Below, in pieces: positions 24,050 through 32,666 of a stretch of DNA of 53,485 nucleotides. Made by a program: the position numbers and the translations under genes. Source of the stretch: Bacillota bacterium (lineage in GTDB: Bacteria; Bacillota; Sulfobacillia; JAJYWN01; JAJZPE01); assembly GCA_036504675.1 (NCBI GenBank), contig DASXUT010000004.1, forward strand, positions 1 through 53,485, in the 5' to 3' direction. The notes beneath the pieces are model-generated. The model saw only the letters and a list, made by a program, of their open reading frames with translations. It did no database searches and was not told the origin of the DNA. How positions within the stretch are numbered: position 1 is the stretch's first letter; every line of letters starts with the position of its first letter.

Positions 24050-24710
24050 GCCTCTAGACGAAGGGACTGATTCCGAGAAGAGAGTTTACGGAACGAGGCT
24101 ATCGGGGGCCATCGCATCAGTGGTGGCCGCGGACTTGAGAGCCCATGGCCTCACCGACTGTCTTCCCAATCCGCCAAGGGGAGTTGAACGGGAGTTTGCC
24201 GGAGGCATCGGTGCGAAGAAGGTCGACGTTTCCTGGTCTTCGGAGGAGGCTGGCCTTCTCCTGGCAATCTCGATAAAGACGATCAACTTCGCCGACCGGA
24301 AGACTGGCAACTACCAGAAGAACCTGACCAATCGCCGGGGGGATATGTTGTTCGAAGCGGTCACCCTCCACCGTAGATTCCCCTATGCCGTTCTCGGCGG
24401 GCTACTGTTCCTTCATTGTGGGGCTGAGAAAGACCAAGGCAAGGAGCGCCAATCCACCCTGGATAACGCGCATGACCGCTTCCGCCTGTTTACGAGACGG
24501 CAGGACCCCGGAGACCGAGAGGAACAGCTTGAACGGATGTGGCTCGCTTCCTACAGCGATGACCCAGCCGTCGCAGTCCTCTACGAAGCCGGCAAGCCTG
24601 GTGAGCCAATCTTGTGGAACACAGCCAGAGACGAGCTTCTTCGGATGGTTGCCGAACGGAACCCGGATCATCTTGTGTATGCGAGCGGAAACTTGACAAG
24701 GCGGCGATGA
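24015..24710 (+). CDS. Type II restriction endonuclease-like protein (PD-(D/E)xK type)
   Basis: This 231-residue protein overlaps the methyltransferase gene and starts at a GTG with GGAGGA upstream. REFAGGIGAKKVDVSWSS followed by LLLAISIKTINF gives the D...(S)xK arrangement of the PD-(D/E)xK nuclease core, with a preceding glutamate. A serine takes the usual second acidic position. The coupling to the methyltransferase, the AT-rich composition and the core motif support a restriction enzyme; the recognition site cannot be inferred. The C-terminal half has no motif I recognise. Confidence 0.7.
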   Translation: MLEQGILKARPRPLDEGTDSEKRVYGTRLSGAIASVVAADLRAHGLTDCLPNPPRGVEREFAGGIGAKKVDVSWSSEEAGLLLAISIKTINFADRKTGNYQKNLTNRRGDMLFEAVTLHRRFPYAVLGGLLFLHCGAEKDQGKERQSTLDNAHDRFRLFTRRQDPGDREEQLERMWLASYSDDPAVAVLYEAGKPGEPILWNTARDELLRMVAERNPDHLVYASGNLTRRR

Positions 24711-24729
24711 GACAGGTGTCCATAGAGTG

Positions 24730-25473
24730 ATGGCTGAGACTGCTGACGTTGCACGTCTGGCCCGGCTGTTACGCGAGTCAAGCCATGCCGTGGCCCTGAC
24801 CGGGGCCGGGATCTCCACGGAAAGCGGTTTGCCCGACTTCCGCAGCCCGGGCACAGGCCTCTGGGAGACCGTCGACCCGATGGCCTATCTCTCCACTGAG
24901 GCCCTGGAGCGCCGGCCGGAGCTGTTCTACTCGACCGGGATGGAACTCCTCGGTGCCCTTCGGGAGGCCCAGCCAAACCGGGCCCATCTGGCGTTGGCCT
25001 CGCTGGAGAAAGCCGGCCGCTTGAAGGCCGTGATCACCCAGAACATCGACGGGCTCCATCACAAGGCCGGTTCGCAGAGGGTCTTCGAAGTCCACGGGCA
25101 CTTGCGAAGCGGGCATTGCCAACGTTGCCGTTCCACCGTCGCCTTCTCGGTGTTGGCGGACAAGGCCCGGGCCGGTGAGGTCCCTCCCCGCTGTGACCGC
25201 TGCGGCGGCGTCCTCCGCCCGGACGTGGTCCTCTTTGGCGACCCCATGCCCGAAGCCTTCGACTTGGCCGCCCGCGAGGTCCTGGGGAGCGACCTCCTCC
25301 TGGTCGTCGGCTCGAGCCTGCAAGTGGCCCCCGTGGCCTATCTTCCTCAGTACGCCACTAATCTGGCCATCGTCAACCTGACGCCGACCCCCTACGACGG
25401 CCTTGCCGGCGTGGTCATCCACGACCAGGCCGGTCCGGTCATCGAAGCGCTCGCCCAAGCGGTCCTCAGCTGA
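24730..25473 (+). CDS. Sir2-family NAD-dependent protein deacylase
   Basis: The 247-residue protein has every sirtuin landmark: ALTGAGISTESGLPDFR near residue 22, TQNIDGLHHKAG near 105, VHGHL with the catalytic histidine, a zinc site CQRC...CDRC, VVLFGDPMP, and VVGSSLQVAPV. It removes acyl groups from lysines using NAD+ and may reverse acetylation of acyl-CoA enzymes. The ATG at 24730 is chosen; a GTG directly before it is also possible. It starts 19 bases after the restriction gene, but its high GC matches the chromosome, so association with restriction is probably only positional. Confidence 0.92.
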   Translation: MAETADVARLARLLRESSHAVALTGAGISTESGLPDFRSPGTGLWETVDPMAYLSTEALERRPELFYSTGMELLGALREAQPNRAHLALASLEKAGRLKAVITQNIDGLHHKAGSQRVFEVHGHLRSGHCQRCRSTVAFSVLADKARAGEVPPRCDRCGGVLRPDVVLFGDPMPEAFDLAAREVLGSDLLLVVGSSLQVAPVAYLPQYATNLAIVNLTPTPYDGLAGVVIHDQAGPVIEALAQAVLS

Positions 25474-25489
25474 CAACAATCGCAACAAG

Positions 25490-25514
25490 AAGGACCACGC
25501 GGCGCGCGGTCCTT
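25490..25514 (+). terminator. Terminator after the sirtuin gene
   Basis: AAGGACC (25490-25496) pairs with GGTCCTT (25508-25514), extended by CGCG/CGCG inside the stem. The tail CGTCGTTCTT is only moderately T-rich. Confidence 0.55.
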
Positions 25515-25529
25515 CGTCGTTCTTGAGGC

Positions 25530-26270
25530 TCATCGGCGGGGGCCGTCCGTCGCCCCCCACTCATCGATCAGGCCAACCAGTTGCGCCATGGTGGAGACGG
25601 TCGCCGTCGGGCCAGCCTCGTCGATCAGCTTCGGGTCCGACCGGCTCCAGCCGACGGCCACCGCCCTAGCCCCGGCCGCCTTGGCCGCCAGGACATCGGC
25701 CGGGCTATCCCCGACCATCACCGCCTCGACGGGCGCGATGCCCAGCCGCTCCAGGGCAGTCAGGACCGGTCCCGGGTCTGGTTTGTGCCTGGGGCAGTCC
25801 TCGAGGGCGATGACGTGGTCAAAAAAGGGAGTCAACTGGAACAAGTCGAGGCCCCGGTGAACGGTCAGCCGCATCTTCGAAGAGACGACTGCCATCCGCA
25901 GCCCAAGCGCTTCGAGGGCCTGAAGGGCCTCGCGGACGCCCGGGAAAAGCTTGGTCAGCCGATCATGCTCGGCCAGGTTGTGCTGGCGATAGACGGTGAT
26001 CAGCTCGTCCAGCCGCTCGGCACAGACTTCGGCCATCGTGACGGTCAAAGGGTCTCCCAGGTGGGCCATGACCCAGGCCTCGTCGATCTCGCGCTCGAGG
26101 CAAACCCGTGCCGTGTGGCGGTAAGACGCCAGGATCAGCGCGATCGTGTCGAGGAGGGTCCCATCGAGGTCGAAGAGGACGGCCTTGATTCGCGCTCCCG
26201 GTTCTGTCCTCAGCCCTGTTGGGCTGTCGTCCCTTGTCTCGATGATCCCATCAGTCCTTTCCGCGATCAT
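25530..26270 (-). CDS. HAD-superfamily phosphatase (PpaX/Gph-like)
   Basis: The product (246 residues) has the HAD motifs AVLFDLDGTLLDT near residue 30, AVVSSK near residue 125, KPDPGPVL with the conserved lysine, and VMVGDSPADVLAAKAAG. A helical cap lies between motifs I and II (class C1). Size and cap resemble pyrophosphatase PpaX and phosphoglycolate phosphatase. The ATG at 26270 lies inside the end of the upstream nuclease-like gene, overlapping by 20 bases, so the two are coupled. The open frame further upstream is not used. Confidence 0.85.
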   Translation of the reverse strand: MIAERTDGIIETRDDSPTGLRTEPGARIKAVLFDLDGTLLDTIALILASYRHTARVCLEREIDEAWVMAHLGDPLTVTMAEVCAERLDELITVYRQHNLAEHDRLTKLFPGVREALQALEALGLRMAVVSSKMRLTVHRGLDLFQLTPFFDHVIALEDCPRHKPDPGPVLTALERLGIAPVEAVMVGDSPADVLAAKAAGARAVAVGWSRSDPKLIDEAGPTATVSTMAQLVGLIDEWGATDGPRR

Positions 26271-27873
26271 TGGGTGCCGGCTCCCGGAGTGAGCCATCGG
26301 CGAACTCGTAGCTCCGGCCGACCTCCGGCCAGACCACCAAGGGCCAGTCGGAGTCACCCGGACGGTCGAAGAAATCGGGGCTCTCGGTGTGCACGGGCAG
26401 GAGGTAACGGGGTCTGATGGTCCGGATGAGATCCTCGAGGCCCGGGCCGTGGATGTGACCGGAGGCGTGGAAACCCTTCTCACGGCTGGGGTCGCCGGCC
26501 ATCGTCAGTCCGAAGTGGTTCACCCAGTTGCGCAGGCGGGCCAGGTCGATGGCCATCTCCTCGCTGAAGGCCTCGCTCGAGGAGTAGACGTAAGTTCCGC
26601 CCGAGGGGCGGATGTCGATCAGCTCTGAGAGGTCGAAGAAGCCGAAACACAGGATGTAGTCGGCCTGGCCGGCGGCGATGTCGCGGGCGGTCTTGACCTT
26701 GCCGGCGTATCGCTCAAGCAAGGTCCGTTCCCACGTCTCGCGGCTCAGCCGGGCCTCGCCGTAGACGACGAAACCATCCTCGGTCAGCGGGTCGGGTGTG
26801 GCCGGGTCGGCCTTGGCCATGGCCTCTAGGAGGAAAGCGTCCTTGGCCGTGATGGCCAGGCGCCGGCCGGTCTCCCGGGCGATGCGGAGGAAGGTCAGGA
26901 GCCTCTCGACGTTGCGGGGCCCGAAGTCGGCCACGACCAAGCCCCGCTCCTTCGTGACGGCGACCCGGGCGCGGTTATAGACCTCCTCCTCGGCCACCGG
27001 GCGGTGAGTCGACGGATGCGTCCCTTCGCTGATCAGGATGAACGGCTTGAGCCGCGCGGCGGCGTCGCGGAAGGCTTCGGTCTGCCCCCTCCCCTGCCCG
27101 TGCAACCGCAAATCGCCGGTGTAGACCAACCACCCTTGGTCGGTCTCGACGGCGAAAGCGCCCGCCCCGGGGATCGAATGATCGACCGGGAAGTAGGCGA
27201 GCCGTAAACCTCCGAGGTCGAAACGGCTGGGGCCGGCAAGCCCTCCGTCGCCAACCTCGCGCAGCATCTGTGGGGTCATCCCCCGGGTGCTTCCCCCCTG
27301 GCCCCAGAAGGGCAAGAGATTCTCGGGCACCGGGCGGTCGACGACCCGGAAAGGCCTTTGTCGGTAAGGGACCTTCTTGTAGTGACCGGGGGTCAAGAGC
27401 CCGTCCCTACCCTCGCGTGGGGTGGCGTAGCAGACCTCGCGTTCGAGGTCGTTGGGGGCGGAATCCTGAGCGGCCTTGGCGATCACCGCCGTGACCAGCC
27501 CGGTGTAGACCGGGATGTCTGGGTCGAGGAAGGAAATGTAGGCGGAGTGGTCGAGGTGGGCATGGGTCAGGACGACCCCGTCCACCTTCACCGTTCTGAA
27601 CCAGGGGTGACGGCGGTAGCGGTCCCAGAGCCGCCACTCAGGCAGGTCCAGGTCTCGCCGATAGAGCCCGGCGAGGGGCGGCAGGAGCCCGAACTCGAGC
27701 AGGTCGACCAGGCCGAGGGCCGACCGCGGCTTGAGGAATTCCTCGAAGAACCGCCCCCGCCCCGCGAATCCCATCCCGAAGTCGAGGAACATCGACCCCC
27801 GCTCGGTCTCGACGAGGATCTTGTTCCCGCCGATGACCCCCGCGCCGTCGTAGACCGTGATCCGCAGGCTCAC
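26251..27873 (-). CDS. Metallo-beta-lactamase/beta-CASP ribonuclease-like protein
   Basis: This 540-residue protein has the metal site VVLTHAHLDHSAYI near residue 105, FPVDHSIPG and VYTGDLRLHG, then beta-CASP motifs ISEGTHPSTH and, near the C-terminus, HASGHIHGPGLEDLI with LLPVHTE. This is the layout of RNase J-like nucleases, with a larger insertion after the first strands. The start is the GTG at 27873 behind GGAGGGTGG. It may process RNA, but a specialised role is possible because the sequence differs from housekeeping RNase J. The HAD gene follows with overlap. Confidence 0.75.
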   Translation of the reverse strand: MSLRITVYDGAGVIGGNKILVETERGSMFLDFGMGFAGRGRFFEEFLKPRSALGLVDLLEFGLLPPLAGLYRRDLDLPEWRLWDRYRRHPWFRTVKVDGVVLTHAHLDHSAYISFLDPDIPVYTGLVTAVIAKAAQDSAPNDLEREVCYATPREGRDGLLTPGHYKKVPYRQRPFRVVDRPVPENLLPFWGQGGSTRGMTPQMLREVGDGGLAGPSRFDLGGLRLAYFPVDHSIPGAGAFAVETDQGWLVYTGDLRLHGQGRGQTEAFRDAAARLKPFILISEGTHPSTHRPVAEEEVYNRARVAVTKERGLVVADFGPRNVERLLTFLRIARETGRRLAITAKDAFLLEAMAKADPATPDPLTEDGFVVYGEARLSRETWERTLLERYAGKVKTARDIAAGQADYILCFGFFDLSELIDIRPSGGTYVYSSSEAFSEEMAIDLARLRNWVNHFGLTMAGDPSREKGFHASGHIHGPGLEDLIRTIRPRYLLPVHTESPDFFDRPGDSDWPLVVWPEVGRSYEFADGSLREPAPNDRGKD

Positions 27874-27910
27874 AAAACCACCCTCCAAGCCGACTCTCCT
27901 GCGTATGGGT

Positions 27911-28072
27911 TCACCTCAGACGCCCGCCCTTCCTGCCGGCCTGTGGGCCAACGGCGAGGGCCGGGCGCTTGGGGGAGCCATCGGCCTGAACCGGCCGTCC
28001 GCCAATCATGACAACGGTCAGAACCGCGATCAGTAAGGTCTGACGGAACCCGTAGCGTCTCCAAGTGCCCAT
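27911..28072 (-). CDS. Possible small secreted or membrane peptide
   Basis: This 53-codon frame starts with ATG after a GGGGG stretch and has the shape of a signal peptide: a basic start (MGTWRRYGFRQ), a hydrophobic core (TLLIAVLTVVMIGG) and PVQA before a polar, basic tail. It sits 37 bases upstream of the nuclease-like gene on the same strand and downstream of a TTGACA hexamer (28171-28176). No homologue is known to me, and it may be chance. Confidence 0.3.
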   Translation of the reverse strand: MGTWRRYGFRQTLLIAVLTVVMIGGRPVQADGSPKRPALAVGPQAGRKGGRLR

Positions 28073-28475
28073 TTTTCGGCCCCCAGACCACCCGCCCGCT
28101 ATCAGAACCCTCAAGCGAATGCAAAAAAAGGTGCTGTGACCGCTCATATAGAATTGATATTAAACTCTATTGTCAAGGCCACTGCCAGGTTGGGCATTCC
28201 CTTCCGTTGCTGTGCAGACCTGGATGATTCTTCCGAAATTGTGGGGGAGCGACCCAGGTTTTCCGCCAGATTCTCCCCGCTTGGCGCAGTCTCGGGTGCG
28301 TTGCAGGGCCAGGAGCTGTGCTATAATGACAACGATGCGGCGCCAGGTGGCAATTGCTGAAATCACGGGACGAATGAGACCAAACCGCTGAAGCCCGCTG
28401 ACCCGGCACCGGCGACAAGGTGGCAACTATCGCGACAACTGCTCAACAATTCGCTTTCCTTGGGGGCATCTGCTG
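28073..28475. other. AT-rich gap with divergent promoters
   Basis: No convincing gene lies in this gap apart from the small minus-strand frame just to the left. A minus-strand TTGACA (28171-28176) precedes an AT-rich run with TATATG 20 bases away. A plus-strand extended -10 promoter stands at 28301-28327. The leader of about 140 bases before the YezD-like gene has no fold that I recognise. Confidence 0.4.
28301..28327 (+). promoter_or_regulatory. Extended -10 promoter of the YezD-like gene
   Basis: TGCTATAAT (28319-28327) is an extended -10 element with a perfect TATAAT. TTGCAG (28301-28306) stands 15 bases upstream, a short spacer that the TG extension can offset. Confidence 0.6.
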
Positions 28476-28673
28476 ATGAGCATGGCCCACAGCCATGAGA
28501 CGGCCTTCCCGGCCGATCGGGCTTTCCTCCGCAAGCTCATGGATGATGAGTGGTTCAACGAGCTACTTCGGTTCCTCAAGGATACTCGCTTCGGCAGTTT
28601 CACCGTCGTGGTCCAGGACGGCAAGGTGATCGGCTACGATGAGTTGACCAAACGGCGGATCGGTCGGTCCTGA
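28476..28673 (+). CDS. YezD-like (DUF2292) small protein
   Basis: The 65-residue protein ends with the DUF2292 signature: a helix (WFNELLRFLKDTRF) followed by GSFTVVVQDGKVIGYDE, matching the RYGSVTIVIQDGKVVQIE pattern of YezD. The family is widespread in Bacillota and has no established function. It has its own promoter and is followed by a gap of about 290 bases before the peptide transporter, with no clear terminator. Confidence 0.75.
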   Translation: MSMAHSHETAFPADRAFLRKLMDDEWFNELLRFLKDTRFGSFTVVVQDGKVIGYDELTKRRIGRS

Positions 28674-28964
28674 CCGCCACCGGGAACGCTCCTCGTGACC
28701 CGGGCTCAGATCCGTTTTGTTCCGCTTCACCAGAATAAGGGAATATCGGGCCGACCGGGAAACGGAGGCCGCGATCTGCCCTTGCTCCGCCTGTTCGCGG
28801 GGGAGTAAGGGGAAATTTCGCGCCTCTTCGTTTTTTTTCGGCGAAGGCCCGTCGTTCCAATCGGGCGTCCGACTCCCAGGTGTCGCAGCCCCAGAGGCCC
28901 AGTTCGACCGCCGGGGGCAAAGAGCCTTTCCGGCGGAATTCCAATGTCGAAGGGAGAGCGAACT

Positions 28965-30584
28965 TTGAAGGTCAAGAAGTTCACCGTCATTGCCCTTCTG
29001 ATCGTGGCCCTCATCGCCACGACAGCCCTGGCCGGCTGCTCTTCGGGTTCCTCCAGCAAGAGCAAGCTGATCATCGGTTCCCTCCAGGAGCCGAAGGACA
29101 TCAACCCGCTGACCAGCGAAATGGTCGCCTCGGCCGAGGTCGAGACCCTGATCTACGAGCCGCTCGTCCAGATCACGGACAAGCTCGAGTGGATCCCGGC
29201 CCTGGCCAAGGAAGTCCCGACGACCGCCAACGGCGGCGTGTCGACCGATGGCAAGACCATCACCTACAAGCTCCGTAACGATGTCAAGTGGAGTGACGGG
29301 AAGCCCTTCACCTCGAAGGACGTCAAGTTCACCTGGCAGGCGATCATGGACCCGAAGACCAACGTCGTTTCCCGCTCTGGTTATGAGCTCATCGGCAGCA
29401 TCGACACCCCGGACGACTACACCGCCGTCCTCCACATGAAGGATGTCTACGCCGATTTCCTTTCGATGTTCAACATCGTCGTCCCCGAGCACGTCTACGC
29501 CGGTAAGGACCTGAACAACGACCCGGGTTGGAAGACCCCGGTCGGCACCGGCCCGTACACCCTGACCAAGACCGAGGAAGGTAGCTACCTGGAGTTCACC
29601 GCCAATAAGAACTACTACCGCGGCAAGCCGAAGGTCCAGACGATCATCTACAAGATCGTCCCCGATACCAACGTCATGTTCACCCAGCTCCAGACGGGTG
29701 AGGTCGACGGCTTCCTGAGCTTCAACTGGAACCAGCTCCAGCAGATCCAGGGGCTCAAGAACCAGCAGGCCTTCGTCACCCCGGGCTTCCTCTGGGAGCA
29801 CATCGACCTCAACGAGAACGACATGAAGGACCTGACCAAGCCCAGCATCTTCGCGGACGTCAAGGTCCGCCAGGCGATCATGTACGCCTTTGACCGCAAG
29901 GCCGTCGTCGATACGGTCATGTACGGGCGGGTCCAGATCGCCAACGCCGACCAGGTCCCCATCTCGCCCTACTACAACGATAACGTCACCAAGTACACCC
30001 GCGACGTCGCCAAGGCCAAGGCCCTCCTGGCCGAGGCCGGCTGGAAGGCCGGTTCCGACGGCATCCTGGTCAAGAACGGGAAGAAGTTCGAGTTCACCCT
30101 GGGCACCACCGCCGGCAACGCCTCCCGGGAGAAGATCGAGCAGATCTTCCAGCAGAACCTGGCCGAAGTCGGGATCAAGGTCAACATCAAGAACGCTGAG
30201 GCGGCTGCCTTCTTCGAGGCCACCCAAAAGCGCCAATTCGAGGCCGCCCTCTACGCTTGGCAGTCCGGCGTCGATCCCGACGACCTGACCCTGTGGCACT
30301 CCAAGCAGATCGGCGAGGGCCAGAACTACGTCGGCTACAAGAACGCCGAGCTGGACCAGTTGCTCGATCAGGGCCAGAAGACCATGGACGTGGCCCAGAG
30401 GAAGCAGATCTATCGCCGGGTCCAGGAGATCCTGGCCACCGAGCTGCCGACCATCTTCATCTATTACCGGGCCACCCTCGATGCGGTCAACACCGGCCTG
30501 AAGAACTTCAAGCCCAACCCGACCCTGAGGACCAACTTCTGGAACGCCTGGGAGTGGGAGTTCAACCGGGTCGCCGCCCAGTAG
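28965..30584 (+). CDS. Peptide ABC transporter substrate-binding lipoprotein (DppA/OppA-like)
   Basis: The 539-residue protein is a family 5 solute-binding protein. A lipoprotein signal (KFTVIALLIVALIATTALAGC) ends in the lipobox LAGC. Typical segments follow: LIYEPLVQITDKLEW, YKLRNDVKWSDGKPFTSKDV, VGTGPYTLTK and VRQAIMYAFDRKAVV. The TTG at 28965 is preferred over the ATG at 28944 because GGGAG stands eight bases before it and it begins exactly at a normal lipoprotein signal. It captures oligopeptides or related solutes outside the cell for the permease encoded downstream. Confidence 0.92.
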   Translation: MKVKKFTVIALLIVALIATTALAGCSSGSSSKSKLIIGSLQEPKDINPLTSEMVASAEVETLIYEPLVQITDKLEWIPALAKEVPTTANGGVSTDGKTITYKLRNDVKWSDGKPFTSKDVKFTWQAIMDPKTNVVSRSGYELIGSIDTPDDYTAVLHMKDVYADFLSMFNIVVPEHVYAGKDLNNDPGWKTPVGTGPYTLTKTEEGSYLEFTANKNYYRGKPKVQTIIYKIVPDTNVMFTQLQTGEVDGFLSFNWNQLQQIQGLKNQQAFVTPGFLWEHIDLNENDMKDLTKPSIFADVKVRQAIMYAFDRKAVVDTVMYGRVQIANADQVPISPYYNDNVTKYTRDVAKAKALLAEAGWKAGSDGILVKNGKKFEFTLGTTAGNASREKIEQIFQQNLAEVGIKVNIKNAEAAAFFEATQKRQFEAALYAWQSGVDPDDLTLWHSKQIGEGQNYVGYKNAELDQLLDQGQKTMDVAQRKQIYRRVQEILATELPTIFIYYRATLDAVNTGLKNFKPNPTLRTNFWNAWEWEFNRVAAQ

Positions 30585-30602
30585 CCACCAGCCCACAGCT
30601 AT

Positions 30603-30639
30603 CCACCGGGCCGCCCGCCTGGGACGGGCGGCCCGGTGG
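30603..30639 (+). other. Strong stem-loop between dppA-like and dppB-like genes
   Basis: CCACCGGGCCGCCCG and CGGGCGGCCCGGTGG form a perfect 15-base stem around a seven-base loop, but no T-run follows. Such a structure often protects the upstream messenger and gives more binding protein than permease. Confidence 0.7.
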
Positions 30640-30764
30640 GCCCCACACCGCATTCCTGATCGGGACCGTTGGCCGCGCCACCACGCGCATCCGGCAGCCC
30701 ACCTCGGACTGACTGAGAATGCCCTCGGGTTCGCGCGGCCAATGCCATACAAGGGGGCAAACCA

Positions 30765-31721
30765 ATGCGGACATACGTGATCCGCCGAATCCTACAGGCC
30801 ATACCCCTGCTTTTAGGGATCACGGTCATCTCCTTCCTCGTCATGAGGCTGACCCCGGGAGACCCGGTGTCGTTGATGTCCATGAGCCCCCACGTGACCC
30901 CGGAGGATATCGAGCGGATGCGCCGCAACTTCGGTTTCGACCAGCCGCTTTACATCCAGTACTTCAAATGGCTTTGGGCCCTGGTCAGGGGTGACTGGGG
31001 AATCTCCCTCGGGCGGGGCCGGCCGGTCATCGACATCATCGCCGCCCGCCTGCCCAACACCCTCCAGTTGATGGCCGTGTCCTTCGTCCTCTCCGTCGTC
31101 CTGGCCATCCCGATCGGCATCCTCTCGGCCACCAAGCGCTACTCGATCTTCGACTACTCGGCCTCGACCCTCTCCTTCTTCGGGGTGTCGATGCCAGTGT
31201 TCTGGTTCGGACTGATCCTCATCATCATCTTCGCCGTCAAACTGAGGATTCTGCCGTCGGCCGGGATGATCAGCGTCGGTGCCGACAGCACCGATCTCAT
31301 CGACCGCTTGAGGCACCTGGTCTTGCCTTCCCTGGTCCTCTCCCTCGGGGGGATCGCCGGCTGGAGCCGGTACATGCGCTCGTCGATGCTGGAGGTGGTC
31401 CGCCAGGACTTCATCCGCACGGCCCGGGCCAAGGGACTCGCCGAACGGGTGGTCATCTACAAGCACGCCCTAAAGAATGCGATGATCCCGGTGATCACCG
31501 TGATGGCCCTGGAGATTCCGGGGTTCTTCACCGGGGCGGTGATCACCGAGACCATCTTCGCCTGGCCGGGCATGGGTCGGCTGTACTATGACTCGGTCAT
31601 GTCCCGCGACTACACCGTCCTGATGGCCATCCTGACCGTCGGCGCAGCCCTGGTGGTCGTGTTCAACCTGATCGCGGACATCGCTTACGGGTTCTTCGAT
31701 CCGCGGATCAAGTACGACTGA
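30765..31721 (+). CDS. Peptide ABC transporter permease, DppB/OppB type
   Basis: The 318-residue membrane protein has six helices. The N-terminus RRILQAIPLLLGITVISFLV and MRLTPGDPV are typical of DppB. The cytoplasmic coupling loop RTARAKGLAERVVIYKHALK followed by NAMIPVIT is the EAA motif that contacts the ATPases. The C-terminus YGFFDPRIKYD is also family-specific. It forms a heterodimeric channel with the next gene's product. Confidence 0.93.
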   Translation: MRTYVIRRILQAIPLLLGITVISFLVMRLTPGDPVSLMSMSPHVTPEDIERMRRNFGFDQPLYIQYFKWLWALVRGDWGISLGRGRPVIDIIAARLPNTLQLMAVSFVLSVVLAIPIGILSATKRYSIFDYSASTLSFFGVSMPVFWFGLILIIIFAVKLRILPSAGMISVGADSTDLIDRLRHLVLPSLVLSLGGIAGWSRYMRSSMLEVVRQDFIRTARAKGLAERVVIYKHALKNAMIPVITVMALEIPGFFTGAVITETIFAWPGMGRLYYDSVMSRDYTVLMAILTVGAALVVVFNLIADIAYGFFDPRIKYD

Positions 31722-31738
31722 GGGAGGTGACGAGAGCC

Positions 31739-32659
31739 GTGGCAACTGAGACGCAAGTCGCTGCCGAGGCCCCGGTCGTCGTCGCGCCCGTCCAATCCCC
31801 CGGCCGGATGATCTGGCGCCGTTTCAAGCGACACAAACTGGCCGTGGCATCCGCCGCCTTCTTGGTCTTCCTGGCCTTCGCCGCCCTGGCCGCACCCCTG
31901 GTGGCGCCCTACAATTACCAGACCCAGGACCTCACCGCCGGCCATCAGCTGATGCCGCCCGGCTCCCCGGGGCTGCCCGGCTCCCCGGTGCACCTCCTCG
32001 GCACCGACGAACTCGGCCGAGACATCCTCTCTCGCCTGATCTTCGGTTCCCGCGTGTCGCTGGGGGTCGGCTTCGCCTCGATGGCCGTCTCACTGGTCAT
32101 CGGGATGGTCATCGGGTCCATCTCCGGCTACTACGGGGGCCTGATCGACAACCTCCTGATGCGCTTCACCGACATGGTCCTGGCCTTCCCCGCCCTCTTC
32201 CTGTTGATCGTCCTGGCCGCTTTCATCGGACCCTCGGTGATGACCATCACCCTGATCATCGGCGGCCTTTCGTGGATGGGCGTGGCCAGGTTGGTCCGAA
32301 GCTCCTTCCTGTCCCTCAAGCAGCAGGACTTCGCCGAAGCCGCCAGGGCCCTTGGGCTCAAGGACCAGCAGATTATGATCGGTCACATCATGCCGAACGC
32401 CTTCGCTCCGGTCATCGTCGCCGCGACCCTGGGCGTGGCCTACGCAATCCTGTATGAGTCGGCCCTGTCGTACCTCGGGCTTGGGGTTCAGCCGCCCCTG
32501 CCGACCTGGGGAAACATGCTGTCCACGGCCCAGTCCTACATGCTGACCATGCCCCTCCTGGTCGTCTTTCCGGGGCTGGCGATCTTCCTGACCGTCCTGG
32601 CCATCAACTTCCTTGGTGACGGGCTGCGCGACGCCCTTGACCCGAGGCTGAAGGAGTGA
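31739..32659 (+). CDS. Peptide ABC transporter permease, DppC/OppC type
   Basis: The 306-residue protein begins with a short polar tail and the DppC element [20 protein letters not shown]. It then has [20 protein letters not shown], the coupling loop [20 protein letters not shown] and the terminal [16 protein letters not shown]. The GTG at 31739 is chosen because GGAGG lies nine bases away; another GTG at 31727 sits directly on the ribosome binding site. It starts 18 bases after dppB. Confidence 0.93.
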   Translation: MATETQVAAEAPVVVAPVQSPGRMIWRRFKRHKLAVASAAFLVFLAFAALAAPLVAPYNYQTQDLTAGHQLMPPGSPGLPGSPVHLLGTDELGRDILSRLIFGSRVSLGVGFASMAVSLVIGMVIGSISGYYGGLIDNLLMRFTDMVLAFPALFLLIVLAAFIGPSVMTITLIIGGLSWMGVARLVRSSFLSLKQQDFAEAARALGLKDQQIMIGHIMPNAFAPVIVAATLGVAYAILYESALSYLGLGVQPPLPTWGNMLSTAQSYMLTMPLLVVFPGLAIFLTVLAINFLGDGLRDALDPRLKE

Positions 32660-32666
32660 CCATCTG

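Noticed and set aside
24730-25473. Sirtuin as part of a defence system with the restriction pair
   Set aside because: The sequence is a canonical single-domain deacylase with chromosomal GC. Defence-type SIR2 proteins are usually longer or fused. The proximity looks accidental.
28674-28964. Riboswitch leader before the peptide transporter
   Set aside because: The leader is GC-rich with a T8 run, but I found no conserved aptamer elements and no clear terminator or antiterminator pair.
28563-30752. Open frame of 729 codons on the minus strand opposite the peptide-binding protein gene
   Set aside because: It is antisense to a clear lipoprotein gene and shows no domain.
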